This document shows positions 16,084-25,252 of a DNA stretch of 32,226 nucleotides, piece after piece (the stretch's first letter is position 1; every line of letters starts with the position of its first letter). The DNA is from Alphaproteobacteria bacterium (GTDB lineage Bacteria > Pseudomonadota > Gammaproteobacteria > JAGOUN01). Location of the stretch: the NCBI GenBank assembly GCA_021151585.1, contig JAGKWX010000022.1, positions 1-32,226 on the forward strand. Reading direction: 5' to 3'. A program made the position numbers and the translations under genes. The notes below the pieces were generated by a model that was not told the origin of the DNA, did no database searches, and was given only the letters and a program-made list of their open reading frames with translations.

Positions 16084-16328
16084 AATAAGCAAACCAATTG
16101 AATGAAAGTTATTTTACTTATTGTAGTTAACTTGTTTTGTTTCTGCAAATTAGCCGCATCGTTTTCGTCAATATCATTGATCATGTCGTGCCAAGAATTG
16201 TGTGTCAAGGTTGCTGCGTTACCACTTCTGATTCTCCAGTTAAAAGTCACGAGGTCACTTTGATGCGCTGAATCTAAACAATTTTCTTGCAAGTGTTCTT
16301 TCATAGGCTGTATGCCGAGGATATTCAT
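16080..16328 (-). CDS. Small unknown protein coupled to the arginase gene
   Basis: An 82-residue frame, unrecognised. It begins MNILGIQPMKEHLQENC, is polar with many Asn, Asp and Gln in the middle, and ends with a hydrophobic stretch (FIQLVCLL) too short for a sure membrane helix. Support for it being real is the ATGA overlap of its stop with the arginase start and its position as first gene after the divergent intergenic region. The ribosome site (GTGAAAG) is weak. It could instead be a fortuitous frame in the arginase leader. Confidence 0.45.
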   Translation of the reverse strand: MNILGIQPMKEHLQENCLDSAHQSDLVTFNWRIRSGNAATLTHNSWHDMINDIDENDAANLQKQNKLTTISKITFIQLVCLL

Positions 16329-16398
16329 CTTTCACAGTAGCTTTCAACGGTGTTTTTCAGGATAATCAAAGTCTCTTCTTCAAGACAATGGATATCAT

Positions 16399-17094
16399 AT
16401 GAAGGTATTGGTTGCCGATGATGATAAAGAAATATGTCAATTTATCCAAGTGAGTTTGCAAAATCGTGGATATCATGCCGTGGTATGTTATGACGGTCAG
16501 GATGCATTACATTTAGTGACATCATCGACGTATGATGTCTGTGTTATTGATTGGATGTTGCCTTCGTTGGATGGGGTATCAGTAATTAAAGCTATGCGTG
16601 AACGGCATGTTGATACACCGTCCATTATTTTAACGGCCAAGTCACACCTTGAAGATAAAATCAAAGGCTTGCACTCTGGCTGTGATGATTATTTAACCAA
16701 GCCATTTGCTATAGAGGAACTGATTGCGCGTCTAGAGTTATTATATAAAAGGGTCAATAAGCAACACCAAGTAGATGCCACGCATATCCATTTTGGTGAT
16801 TTAGTCTTAGACAAAATATCTCATCAAGTTCGCTATAAAAATAAATTAATTTCTTTGCAAGCAAGGGAGTACAAGATCTTATTATTTTTGCTGCAACATA
16901 GTAGCCAGGTGATTACACGCGCATTATTGCTAGAGCATGTGTGGGAATATCAATTTGATCCACAAACCAATATCATCGATGTTCACATTTCACGATTGCG
17001 GAATAAGCTTGCTGACGCTGGTTTGTCCGAGTTTATTCAGACGATTCGAGGCGTTGGATATTCGATAAAAGGTGATGAAAATCATGCAATATAG
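16399..17094 (+). CDS. OmpR/PhoB-family response regulator
   Basis: A 231-residue two-component response regulator. The receiver domain (1-120) has the acidic pocket DDD (7-9), the phosphoacceptor D51 in VIDWMLPSLDG, the T/A motif ILTAKS and the conserved lysine in YLTKPF. The C-terminal winged-helix DNA-binding domain (about 130-228) ends RGVGYSIKG, the usual OmpR-family signature. The gene is translationally close to the following kinase (the starts and stops overlap by about 11 bases), so the two form one system. The target promoters are unknown; the adjacent lipid/photolyase cluster is a candidate. Confidence 0.93.
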   Translation: MKVLVADDDKEICQFIQVSLQNRGYHAVVCYDGQDALHLVTSSTYDVCVIDWMLPSLDGVSVIKAMRERHVDTPSIILTAKSHLEDKIKGLHSGCDDYLTKPFAIEELIARLELLYKRVNKQHQVDATHIHFGDLVLDKISHQVRYKNKLISLQAREYKILLFLLQHSSQVITRALLLEHVWEYQFDPQTNIIDVHISRLRNKLADAGLSEFIQTIRGVGYSIKGDENHAI

Positions 17095-18097
17095 ACGTTA
17101 TATCATTAGTTCAAGTTTCAAGATGGCGGCATTATTTGCTTGCCTTTTGGGTATTGGCGTATCATCTTTTCTTTATTTTTATTTACATGTGCGAGAAGTA
17201 ATTCGGCATGATGTTATTGCGACTTGGGCTGCTATAATTGCCGTTATATCTGTTTTATTGGTCATTTGCATTAGTTTTTTTATTAGTATTTTTGTTGTCA
17301 AAAGAATTAACCATATTGCTAGTACAGCTGTTTCCATTATGAATACGGGTGATTTAACTCAACGTATACAAATGAAAACGGGTTGGGATGATTTAAGTAA
17401 TTTAGCGTTGGTATTAAATAATTTATTTCAAACAGTAGAAGCGCTGATGCGGGATGTTAAATCTGTTTCCGATAATATTGCGCATGATTTGCGCACGCCG
17501 CTAACGCGTTTATATAATCATTTGCAGATTTTGCATCAGGAATATCAGCGTAACGAAACCAAGGCGGCTTTAACAGAATCAGAACATCTGCTTAAAATTT
17601 TTCATGCACTATTAAGAATTACCCATTTAGAGCATGGTAAGCAACAGTTATTTCGTCGTCATACTGCTATTGACCAGCTTATTCAAGATGCCTGTGCCTT
17701 GTATGAACCGATATTTGAAAAGAAAAAAATAGAGTTTTTTTTTGATATGCAAGTGATGGATTTGTTTATAGATAGAGATATGATGTTTCAGGTTTTTGTC
17801 AATATTTTAGATAATGCGATAAATCACGCGCAGAATAATCAACGTATTGATATTATTGGAAAAATTTTCGCAAATAACTACGTCGTTGAATTTCGTGATT
17901 ATGGCATGGGTGTTACCGCTAGTGCTCGAGACAAGCTATTTGATCGATTCTACCAGGCTGAAGAATCTCGTTCGCGCGGCGGTTCTGGTCTAGGGCTTGC
18001 TCTGGTAAAAGCTATCATATTGCGGCACGAAGGTGAAGTGTTTAGTGAGGCTACAATTCCACAAGGATTGACGATTAAGATTAAACTGCCTATTTAG
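17084..18097 (+). CDS. Sensor histidine kinase without an obvious sensor domain
   Basis: A 337-residue membrane histidine kinase. Two membrane segments (about 14-34 and 46-72) are separated by only some 11 residues, so there is no periplasmic sensing domain. A HAMP linker follows (about 72-125), then HisKA with NIAHDLRTPLTRL (phosphoacceptor H134), and an HATPase domain with N-box NILDNAINH (240-248), G1 DYGMG (272-276) and G2 GGSGLGLAL (299-307). The ATG at 17084 is preferred: AAGG lies about 11 bases upstream, whereas the ATG at 17075 is too close to it. The gene overlaps the response regulator. The signal is probably sensed within the membrane or by a partner protein. Confidence 0.9.
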   Translation: MQYRRYIISSSFKMAALFACLLGIGVSSFLYFYLHVREVIRHDVIATWAAIIAVISVLLVICISFFISIFVVKRINHIASTAVSIMNTGDLTQRIQMKTGWDDLSNLALVLNNLFQTVEALMRDVKSVSDNIAHDLRTPLTRLYNHLQILHQEYQRNETKAALTESEHLLKIFHALLRITHLEHGKQQLFRRHTAIDQLIQDACALYEPIFEKKKIEFFFDMQVMDLFIDRDMMFQVFVNILDNAINHAQNNQRIDIIGKIFANNYVVEFRDYGMGVTASARDKLFDRFYQAEESRSRGGSGLGLALVKAIILRHEGEVFSEATIPQGLTIKIKLPI

Positions 18098-18192
18098 TGC
18101 CAGCGTAGTCTAAACATTAATTATTTTTAACTCGTGGTAGCGTCAAAAAAATATTATTATGGCAGTCAATTAATTATAATTATCATCATATT

Positions 18193-19446
18193 ATGGAAAA
18201 AATAGCTATCATTGGATCTGGAATTTCTGGTTTAGGCGCAGCTTACCTTTTGCGTGAAAAATATGATGTTACTTTATATGAAAAAAATGATTATTACGGT
18301 GGCCATGCTCGTACCTGGGTAACAAAGTCAAACCTTGCAATAGATACAGGTTTTATTGTTTTTAACTATGTTACTTACCCACACTTAACAGGCTTGTTTC
18401 GGCAATTATCCGTGCCTGTCAAAAAAAGTGATATGTCTTTTGGTGTTTCAATTAATCATGGCGACTTTGAATACGGTTCAAAAAAAATATCTTCACTATT
18501 TGCCCAGCCAAAAAATCTATTCAATCTGCGATTTTGGCGATTTATTAAAGACATCATTAAATTTAATACCCTATCAAAGCGGCGACTGAATAACGGGTTG
18601 TTGAAAGAAGATGTGACCCTTGCTGACTATTTGCAAGAGTTACGGTTGAGCGATTGGTTTAGAAATTATTATTTAGTTGCTATGGGTGCGGCAATTTGGA
18701 GCACTCCTTTGAAGAGAATGTATGAATTTCCTGCTTTGACGTTTATACAATTTTTTTATAACCATGGTTTATTAGATATACACCAGCCTATACCGTGGTA
18801 TACCGTTGATGGTGGTAGCCAAGTATATGTTGAGAAGTTAGTGAAATCACTTGGTCAAGCTGGAGTGAAATTTAAATCAGCTGCAAAAAAAATTATTCGT
18901 GATGAAAAGGTCAAGATTACAGATGTTAACGATGCAGTTGAAATTTACGATAAGGTGATTATAGCGACACATTCAGACCAAGCGCTTGCGATTTTAGAGT
19001 CGCCTAGTCAAGATGAGCGTGATTTTTTAGGGGCAATTAAGTACCAGGAAAACAAAGTTATTCTACATCAAGATGCGTCATTTATGCCAACAAGAAAAAA
19101 GGCATGGTCAAGTTGGGTCTACCTATCTAATGCAGTTTCTTCTGGCACAACGATTTCTCTTAGTTATTGGATGAATAGCTTGCAAGGTTTGGCGGGAAAG
19201 GAAGACTATTTCGTTACGCTCAATCCAGATAAGCGACCATTAGAAGGTTGTATTGTCGATGAATATGTATTTGAGCATCCAGTCTTTGATCAGAAGGCTA
19301 TTTGCGCGCAACAAAAGATCAAACTAATTCAGGGGCAGTTAAATACTTACTATTGTGGTGCTTATTTACGTTATGGATTTCATGAGGATGGTTTAAAAAG
19401 CGCGGTGGATGTCGCGGCATTACTGGGTGTGAATGTGCCATGGTAA
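18193..19446 (+). CDS. FAD-dependent oxidoreductase (amine-oxidase/desaturase type)
   Basis: A 417-residue flavoprotein with the N-terminal dinucleotide-binding motif IIGSGISGLGAAYLL (6-20), the YEKNDYYGGHA continuation and a C-terminal FAD motif CGAYLRYGFHEDGLKSA. This last motif is typical of the oxidoreductases found next to DUF1365 and Cfa-like genes. In that context it is thought to act on membrane fatty-acyl chains; some relatives have been linked to furan fatty-acid formation (general knowledge, not shown here). First gene of the eight-gene cluster; its end overlaps the DUF1365 gene by 7 bases. No clear promoter consensus is visible in the 95 bases upstream, which are very AT-rich. Confidence 0.85.
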   Translation: MEKIAIIGSGISGLGAAYLLREKYDVTLYEKNDYYGGHARTWVTKSNLAIDTGFIVFNYVTYPHLTGLFRQLSVPVKKSDMSFGVSINHGDFEYGSKKISSLFAQPKNLFNLRFWRFIKDIIKFNTLSKRRLNNGLLKEDVTLADYLQELRLSDWFRNYYLVAMGAAIWSTPLKRMYEFPALTFIQFFYNHGLLDIHQPIPWYTVDGGSQVYVEKLVKSLGQAGVKFKSAAKKIIRDEKVKITDVNDAVEIYDKVIIATHSDQALAILESPSQDERDFLGAIKYQENKVILHQDASFMPTRKKAWSSWVYLSNAVSSGTTISLSYWMNSLQGLAGKEDYFVTLNPDKRPLEGCIVDEYVFEHPVFDQKAICAQQKIKLIQGQLNTYYCGAYLRYGFHEDGLKSAVDVAALLGVNVPW

Positions 19447-20225
19447 ACCAAACTCATGCGTTATGGCGTGCTAAAGTTTTTCACAAGCGCTTCTATCCCA
19501 AAGTGAATGCTTTTGCTTATAAAGTTTTTTATACTTTGCTTAATATGGAGCAGTTGACCGATAAGAATAATTGGCTATTTTCATCTAAAAACCCTGCGTT
19601 ATTGAGGTATAGAGATGAAGATCATGGTAATCGTGATGGCTCGTCAGCCTTAGAATGGGCAAAAAAAATTTTCAAGAAAAAAAACATTTTAGTTGATTCG
19701 ATTTATTTGCTTACAATCCCAAGAATTTATGGTTATGTTTTTAATCCAGTGAGTTTTTGGCTTGGTTTTTTTCAGGGCGAGTTATATGCAGTGATTTGTG
19801 AAGTTAATAATACATTTGGCCAAACACATAGTTACATCTGCTATGAGCATGATGGCTTGCCGATAGATTTTGCCAATCACTACGCCTCACCTAAAAATTT
19901 TCATGTATCACCGTTTTATGCGTTAACAGGTTATTATACGTTTAGATTTGACATTAAAAATAAAAAAAATTTTTGGTCTATTGTTATTCATTATCATGAT
20001 CAAGATAAATTGCAATTAATCACCTCAATTAGTGGCACTTTAAGCCCTATGAGTAACATGTCTATATTACGAGAGCTTTTCAGGGTGCCTTTGATGTCAT
20101 TTAAGGTTATTTTTATGATTCATTACCAAGCGTTAAAGCTTTTTCTAAGAAAGACAAAATTTAATAAAATGCCGAATCAGCCGAAATTTTGCGTAAGTGA
20201 AGCGAGAAAGATTAACAAAAATTAA
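19440..20225 (+). CDS. DUF1365 protein
   Basis: A 261-residue protein of the DUF1365 family. The family signatures HKRFYPKVNAFAYKVFY (15-31), IPRIYGYVFNPVSFWLGF (about 97-114) and the EVNNTFGQTHSY segment are present. Its biochemical role is not established, but the gene is nearly always found between an FAD-dependent oxidoreductase and a Cfa-like methyltransferase, as here. It starts within the last codons of the oxidoreductase gene (ATGGTAA overlap), implying translational coupling. Confidence 0.88.
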   Translation: MVNQTHALWRAKVFHKRFYPKVNAFAYKVFYTLLNMEQLTDKNNWLFSSKNPALLRYRDEDHGNRDGSSALEWAKKIFKKKNILVDSIYLLTIPRIYGYVFNPVSFWLGFFQGELYAVICEVNNTFGQTHSYICYEHDGLPIDFANHYASPKNFHVSPFYALTGYYTFRFDIKNKKNFWSIVIHYHDQDKLQLITSISGTLSPMSNMSILRELFRVPLMSFKVIFMIHYQALKLFLRKTKFNKMPNQPKFCVSEARKINKN

Positions 20226-20285
20226 TGCGGTTTTTATTTTTATTTTTTCATTTTTTGATACTATGATTTCTCAAGAGGAGATGAT

Positions 20286-21458
20286 ATGTTCGAAAATTTG
20301 ATCAAAAATATTTTTTTAAAACGATTAGAAAAAATAGCTTATGGTGAGTTATTTCTCACTTTGCCTGAGGGGCGAAGTTTGCATATTAAAGGGCGATACC
20401 CTGGACCTAGTGCGGATCTATATTTAAAAGATTGGCGTGTAGTCGTTAATTTATTAATTAAAGGTGATATTGGTCTTGCTGAAGATTATCGGGATGGTTA
20501 TTTTGGCACAAAAAGTTTGCTTAATTTACTATTATTTGGTTTGCGTAATGAGCAGCATTTGCAGGCATACACTAAGGGTAGCTATTTTTATAATATAATC
20601 GCTAGAATTGGATATTTAACTCAAAGAAACACCTTAAAGCAAAGCAAGAAAAATATTCATGCACATTATGATTTGGGCAATAATTTTTATCAATTATGGC
20701 TTGATGAATCGATGACCTACTCTTCAGGAATTTATCTAAGTAAAGAAGATTCTTTGCAGCAGGCGCAAAAAAATAAATACCAAAAAATTCTAGATTCATT
20801 AACGTTTACTAAAGGCAGCATTTTAGAGATTGGCTGCGGCTGGGGTGGATTTATAGACATGGCGATGCAGCATGGTGATTATTTAGTAAAGGGTATTACG
20901 CTTTCGTCAGAACAGCAAGAATATGCTATTGAAAGGTTGATGCCGTATAAAGAAAAAGTGTCGATTGCTCTGGAAGATTATCGTGTGCAGCATGGTAACT
21001 ACGACATGATTGTTTCTATAGAAATGATAGAGGCGGTTGGAAAAAAATATTGGCCCATCTATTTCAAGAAATTAAAAAGTTTATTAAATAATAATGGTAA
21101 GATTGTATTGCAAAGTATAGTTATTGATGACGCTTTGTTTGATAGGTATGTTAAAGGCTCAGATGTTATTAGAACCTATATTTTTCCTGGCGGTATGTTG
21201 CCTTCCGTTAAAATATTAGAAAAGCAACTGAGAAAATCTGGCCTAAGATTGTTGAGAAAACATCATTTTGGTCTCGATTATGCAGAAACATTAAGTCAAT
21301 GGCTTGAGAGATTTTCCCAGCATGAAAGCCAGTTATTAAGCTTGGGTTTTGATAAAAGATTTCAAAGGATGTGGAAATTCTATCTTTGCTCATGTATTGC
21401 CGCATTTAAATGCAAAAAAATTGATGTTGTTCAACTAGAGATTGTTCATGAAAAGTAA
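20286..21458 (+). CDS. Cfa-like fatty-acyl phospholipid methyltransferase
   Basis: A 390-residue SAM-dependent enzyme of the cyclopropane-fatty-acyl-phospholipid synthase family, which modifies double bonds of membrane phospholipid acyl chains. Motifs: HYDLGNNFYQLWLD (127-140), EIGCGWGGF (181-189, SAM binding), SIEMIEAVG (244-252) and YIFPGGMLPS (298-307). Compared with E. coli Cfa from memory, the bicarbonate-site cysteine (YSCGYW) is serine here (YSSGIY, S147), the glutamate is kept (E249) and the histidine of LHTIG is glutamine (Q276). It may therefore be a methyltransferase of the UfaM-like branch instead of a true cyclopropane synthase. A strong AAGAGGAG ribosome site precedes the start. 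Confidence 0.88.
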   Translation: MFENLIKNIFLKRLEKIAYGELFLTLPEGRSLHIKGRYPGPSADLYLKDWRVVVNLLIKGDIGLAEDYRDGYFGTKSLLNLLLFGLRNEQHLQAYTKGSYFYNIIARIGYLTQRNTLKQSKKNIHAHYDLGNNFYQLWLDESMTYSSGIYLSKEDSLQQAQKNKYQKILDSLTFTKGSILEIGCGWGGFIDMAMQHGDYLVKGITLSSEQQEYAIERLMPYKEKVSIALEDYRVQHGNYDMIVSIEMIEAVGKKYWPIYFKKLKSLLNNNGKIVLQSIVIDDALFDRYVKGSDVIRTYIFPGGMLPSVKILEKQLRKSGLRLLRKHHFGLDYAETLSQWLERFSQHESQLLSLGFDKRFQRMWKFYLCSCIAAFKCKKIDVVQLEIVHEK

Positions 21459-21993
21459 TGTAAAGAAAAAAATTTTACTAGCAGGGGTTGTATTGATGTT
21501 AACTGGTTTATTGTCAGCTTGTTCTAATAGTGTTTCGATGTATAAAGATTTTAGTCCTACATTATCCCTAGAGAGTTTTTTGAATGGCCGTATAGTTGGC
21601 ACAGGTTTGATTGAAGATTGGCGAGGTCGGGTTACGCGCCAATTTGATTTTACAGGTGAAGCTGTTTGGCTTAATCATGAGTGTACATTTAACGAGACCA
21701 TGAGTTATTACGATGGTCATGTTGATCATAGAACTTGGATCATTACTAAGGTTAATGATCATTATTATGAAGGAAAGGCTAGGGATGTCATTGGTGTGGC
21801 AAAAATTTTTATCAGTGGTAATGCTATGAATTGGCAGTATAAAATGGATATTAAAGTTGATAATTCGGTCTACCGTTTGTCTTTTGATGATTGGATGTAT
21901 CTGATGAATAATGACACATTGATTAATAAAAATTCTTTTAAAAAATTTGGCTTAACTGTTGGCTCGTTAGTCTTGGTGATGCATAAACAGTAG
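21448..21993 (+). CDS. DUF3833 lipoprotein
   Basis: A 181-residue protein with a lipoprotein signal peptide: basic N-terminus KSNVKKK, hydrophobic core, then lipobox LLSAC with the lipidated cysteine near residue 25. The remainder has the DUF3833 pattern (SLESFLNGRIVGTGLIEDWRG at the start, FDDWMYLM near the end). Family members regularly occur in Cfa/DUF1365 clusters; they are periplasmic or membrane-anchored and of unknown function. The ATG at 21448 lies within the last codons of the cfa-like gene (11-base overlap); an in-frame TTG six bases earlier is less likely. Confidence 0.85.
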   Translation: MKSNVKKKILLAGVVLMLTGLLSACSNSVSMYKDFSPTLSLESFLNGRIVGTGLIEDWRGRVTRQFDFTGEAVWLNHECTFNETMSYYDGHVDHRTWIITKVNDHYYEGKARDVIGVAKIFISGNAMNWQYKMDIKVDNSVYRLSFDDWMYLMNNDTLINKNSFKKFGLTVGSLVLVMHKQ

Positions 21994-22007
21994 ATAGGGA
22001 AATAATT

Positions 22008-22757
22008 ATGAATTGCTATCAAGGTAAATTAGTGTGGATTATTGGCGCAAGTCAGGGTATAGGACGTGCACTAGCAAAAAAATTAGCTAGCCTTGGTTGT
22101 GACTTGGTTTTATCTTCGCGTTCGTCTACTGATTTAGAGGTTGTTAATCAATCGCTATATAAAGAAGCCATTATTTTGCCTCTCGATGTTTCTAATTACA
22201 ATGATTTTAATTTAACGGCTCAACAAGCATTGGTTAGCTATAATTTTGATTATATTTTCTATTTTCCCGGTTATTATGAGCCTGGTTATTTGCCAGATAT
22301 GGCGCCTGATGTTATTCAATCCACTATTGATATAAACTTTAGATCAGTAGTTTATTTGCTTAAATTTGCATTACCGTACTTAAAATCACATCGAAAGTGT
22401 CAATTATTGGTCGCGGCAAGTATTGCAGGCTATATCGGCCTGCCTAACTCTCAGCCTTATGCCGCAACAAAGGCAGCGGTTATTAATCTTATTGAAAGTG
22501 CCAAGGCAGAAAATTTACATTTGAACATCCGGTTAATTAACCCAGGATTTGTAAAAACACGTTTAACAGATAAAAACAACTTTAGAATGCCTGCCATTAT
22601 TTCTACCGATGTTGCCGCTGATATTATTGTAAAAAACCTTTTGAAACCAAATTTTGAAATACATTTTCCTAAACTTTTTTCATTTTTCTTCAAAATACTA
22701 AAAAATTTGCCGTATAGGTTATATTTCTACTTAGTTAATCGATTCTTTTTGCATTAA
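22008..22757 (+). CDS. Short-chain dehydrogenase/reductase
   Basis: A 249-residue SDR. The cofactor motif is GASQGIG (13-19) and the active-site region is AASIAGYIGLPNSQPYAATKAA with the catalytic Ser, Tyr and Lys in place; the NNAG position is replaced by YFPG. The substrate is unknown. SDR genes are common in the same light/oxidative-stress clusters. The C-terminus (about 220-249) is unusually hydrophobic and aromatic, suggesting membrane association. AGGGAAA lies a good distance before the ATG. Confidence 0.88.
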   Translation: MNCYQGKLVWIIGASQGIGRALAKKLASLGCDLVLSSRSSTDLEVVNQSLYKEAIILPLDVSNYNDFNLTAQQALVSYNFDYIFYFPGYYEPGYLPDMAPDVIQSTIDINFRSVVYLLKFALPYLKSHRKCQLLVAASIAGYIGLPNSQPYAATKAAVINLIESAKAENLHLNIRLINPGFVKTRLTDKNNFRMPAIISTDVAADIIVKNLLKPNFEIHFPKLFSFFFKILKNLPYRLYFYLVNRFFLH

Positions 22758-22779
22758 CTTTAGAGAATAGATTTTAACT

Positions 22780-23655
22780 ATGCAAGCTAAAATTAATAGG
22801 TGTCTTATGTTTTTTTGGTCAACAGTGCGTATTAAAAAAATATCTAATAAATATTCCATTTTTGTTTTTTTCCTGGTGCTGGTTATTCATTTTTCTCCAG
22901 CACTTGCGTTATTTATTCCTTTTCAAATTTATGATCTTTATCTTTTTTTTATTAGTTATTCAATAAGGGTTTTTTGTTTAACTGCGGGATATCATCGCTA
23001 TTTTTCTCACAAGTCCTTTAGTACTAGTAGGCTATTCCAGTTCTTCTTAGCTTACTTTGCCGCTTGTTCTTTGCAAGGCGGTCCATTGTGGTGGGCGTCT
23101 CATCACAGGCATCACCATCATGTTTCTGATCAACAAAATGATGTACACAGCCCTGCACAACATGGTTTTTGGCAAAGTCATTTTCTTTGGTTTATGCAGA
23201 GATCAAATCTTAAGGCAAATTATGGTTTGATTAAAGATTTCAGCTGTTATCCTGAGCTAAGATTTCTTGAGCGATGGTGGTTGCTGACTCCCGTGCCAAT
23301 TATTTCTTTATTGTATTGTTTTTTTGGTCTGTCTGGTATTATTTGGGGGTTTGTTGTGCCTACAGTGTTTGTTAATAATGCAACTTATTGTGTTAATTCG
23401 ATTTTGCATTTATTTGGTTCGCGACGCTATTTAACTAAGGAAGATAGTCGTAACAATTTCTGGATTGCTTTGATCACTTTTGGAGAGGGTTGGCATAACA
23501 ATCATCATCGATATGCCGGTTCTGTCCGCCAAGGCTTTTCTTGGTATCAGGTTGATATTACGTTTTACATACTATTTATTTTGTCAAAATTTAGGATTGT
23601 TAATGACCTGAAGGCTATCCCTGATAAGGTTTTAGCTGAGGGTGGTTATGTATAA
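22780..23655 (+). CDS. Membrane fatty-acid (acyl-CoA) desaturase
   Basis: A 291-residue integral-membrane di-iron desaturase of the delta-9 type. The three histidine boxes are HRYFSH (72-77), HHRHHHH (around 108-114) and HNNHH (239-243), with the additional NSILH (206-210) that supplies a metal ligand in this family. Hydrophobic segments lie around 26-60, 84-98 and 170-198. It would introduce double bonds into acyl chains, supplying the unsaturated substrate for the Cfa-like enzyme. Met10 is an alternative start. It lies 22 bases after the SDR gene. Confidence 0.92.
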   Translation: MQAKINRCLMFFWSTVRIKKISNKYSIFVFFLVLVIHFSPALALFIPFQIYDLYLFFISYSIRVFCLTAGYHRYFSHKSFSTSRLFQFFLAYFAACSLQGGPLWWASHHRHHHHVSDQQNDVHSPAQHGFWQSHFLWFMQRSNLKANYGLIKDFSCYPELRFLERWWLLTPVPIISLLYCFFGLSGIIWGFVVPTVFVNNATYCVNSILHLFGSRRYLTKEDSRNNFWIALITFGEGWHNNHHRYAGSVRQGFSWYQVDITFYILFILSKFRIVNDLKAIPDKVLAEGGYV

Positions 23656-23688
23656 AGTATTTGCCATTATTTAAATAAAATTCACTAT

Positions 23689-25248
23689 ATGATTATAACG
23701 GTTGTTTGGTTTAAAAGAGATTTGCGGGTTAATGATCATCAACCTCTGTATTTTGCTCAGCAACAGGGGCAAGTGCTTCCTTTATATGTTATTGAGCCTG
23801 ATTTATGGAAGCAACAAGATAGCTCTCAGTATCACTGGCATTTTATTCATGATAGTCTCAAGAATTTAGATGCGGAACTGAAATTACTAGGCGCTAGCCT
23901 TTGTGTAAAGATAGGGGACATTTTATCTGTTTTGCAACAGTTAAAAAATGATTTAGGTGCTTTTCAATTATTTTCTCATGAAGAAACTGGTAATGATTGG
24001 ACCTTTAATCGGGATAAAAAAGTTTATAATTGGTGTAAGTCGGCCAGAGTAGAATGGTTGGAATTTCCAAGTCATGGCGTAGTTCGCCGTTTGGTTGCTC
24101 GAGATACATGGATGATGCAGCGTATGCAAAGAATGAATAAAGATATCCTTCCTTCTCCTGGAGTTATTTCGATGCCAGAGACTATTGTCTCAGATTGTCT
24201 GCTTGAAAAAAACCATAAACTTTTTGGTCAAGCAGTGACTGCCAAATTGCAAACGGGTGGTCGTTTTATGGCTGAGTATGTTCTTAACTCGTTCTTGAAA
24301 GAGCGTGGACAGAAGTATATGTACTATATTTCTAAACCAGGATTATCCCGACGGTCTTGTTCTCGACTTAGTCCGCATATCACTTATGGCACATTGTCTA
24401 TGCGGGAAATTGAGCAGGCTACTCGTGCCAAGCTTGATGCTTTAAAGGCTCTGTCGCATGATGCTGAGGCGCAAACTTTCCGCAAACATTTAGCGGCTTT
24501 TTTAAGTCGATTATCTTGGCATTGTCATTTTATGCAAAAATTAGAGCAGCAACCTAGTATTGAATTTAAATGCATGCATTCAGCATTTGAAGCAATGAGA
24601 GTCAGGGGTTCAAGGAATGATTATTTACAAGCCTGGATTTCTGGGCAAACTGGTTATCCTCTAGTAGATGCGTGTATGCGATTTTTGCGTAGACATGGCT
24701 GGATTAATTTTCGCATGCGAGCCATGCTAGTTTCATTTGCGAGCTATCATTTGTGGTTAGATTGGCGAGATACGGCGCCTCTGTTGGCGCAACTTTTTAC
24801 TGACTATGAGCCGGGCATTCATTATTCGCAGTTCCAGATGCAATCAGGTGTCACGGGTATTAATTCGATTCGCATGTATAATCCGATAAAACAATCTTAT
24901 GAACATGATTCTCAAGGAAGATTTATCAGAGAATATATTCCTGAGTTAGCTTCTATAGAGGATGTTTATATACATGAACCTTGGCAGCGCCCACTTCCAA
25001 TTAAGGGTTATCCTCCTCCAATTATTTTTCATGACATTGCCGTTCAGCATGCTAGAACCGAGATAAAAAAATATCAGCAATCTGATGGTTTTAAGGAAGA
25101 AGCTAAAAAAATCATTAAAAAATTAGCTAGTCGTAAGAAAGCTACAAGGCCAGCTAATAATCCTAGGGGGAAAAATATAAAAAAATCTACTGGCGTGGAA
25201 CAATTATCTTTTGATTTTTCTATTATTAGTTCAGAAAATGAGGGCTGA
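23689..25248 (+). CDS. DNA photolyase/cryptochrome family protein
   Basis: A 519-residue flavoprotein with the N-terminal antenna-binding alpha/beta domain (VVWFKRDLRVNDHQPL, 5-20) and the C-terminal FAD domain (FLSRLSWHCHF, SGQTGYPLVDACMR, GWINFRMRAMLVSF, GVTGINSIRMYNPIKQS near 385-400). It either repairs UV-induced pyrimidine dimers or acts as a blue-light receptor; the subclass cannot be settled by eye. The tail from about 465 is lysine-rich and possibly disordered. It is 33 bases after the desaturase and only 4 bases before the next photolyase gene. Confidence 0.9.
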   Translation: MIITVVWFKRDLRVNDHQPLYFAQQQGQVLPLYVIEPDLWKQQDSSQYHWHFIHDSLKNLDAELKLLGASLCVKIGDILSVLQQLKNDLGAFQLFSHEETGNDWTFNRDKKVYNWCKSARVEWLEFPSHGVVRRLVARDTWMMQRMQRMNKDILPSPGVISMPETIVSDCLLEKNHKLFGQAVTAKLQTGGRFMAEYVLNSFLKERGQKYMYYISKPGLSRRSCSRLSPHITYGTLSMREIEQATRAKLDALKALSHDAEAQTFRKHLAAFLSRLSWHCHFMQKLEQQPSIEFKCMHSAFEAMRVRGSRNDYLQAWISGQTGYPLVDACMRFLRRHGWINFRMRAMLVSFASYHLWLDWRDTAPLLAQLFTDYEPGIHYSQFQMQSGVTGINSIRMYNPIKQSYEHDSQGRFIREYIPELASIEDVYIHEPWQRPLPIKGYPPPIIFHDIAVQHARTEIKKYQQSDGFKEEAKKIIKKLASRKKATRPANNPRGKNIKKSTGVEQLSFDFSIISSENEG

Positions 25249-25252
25249 GCAC

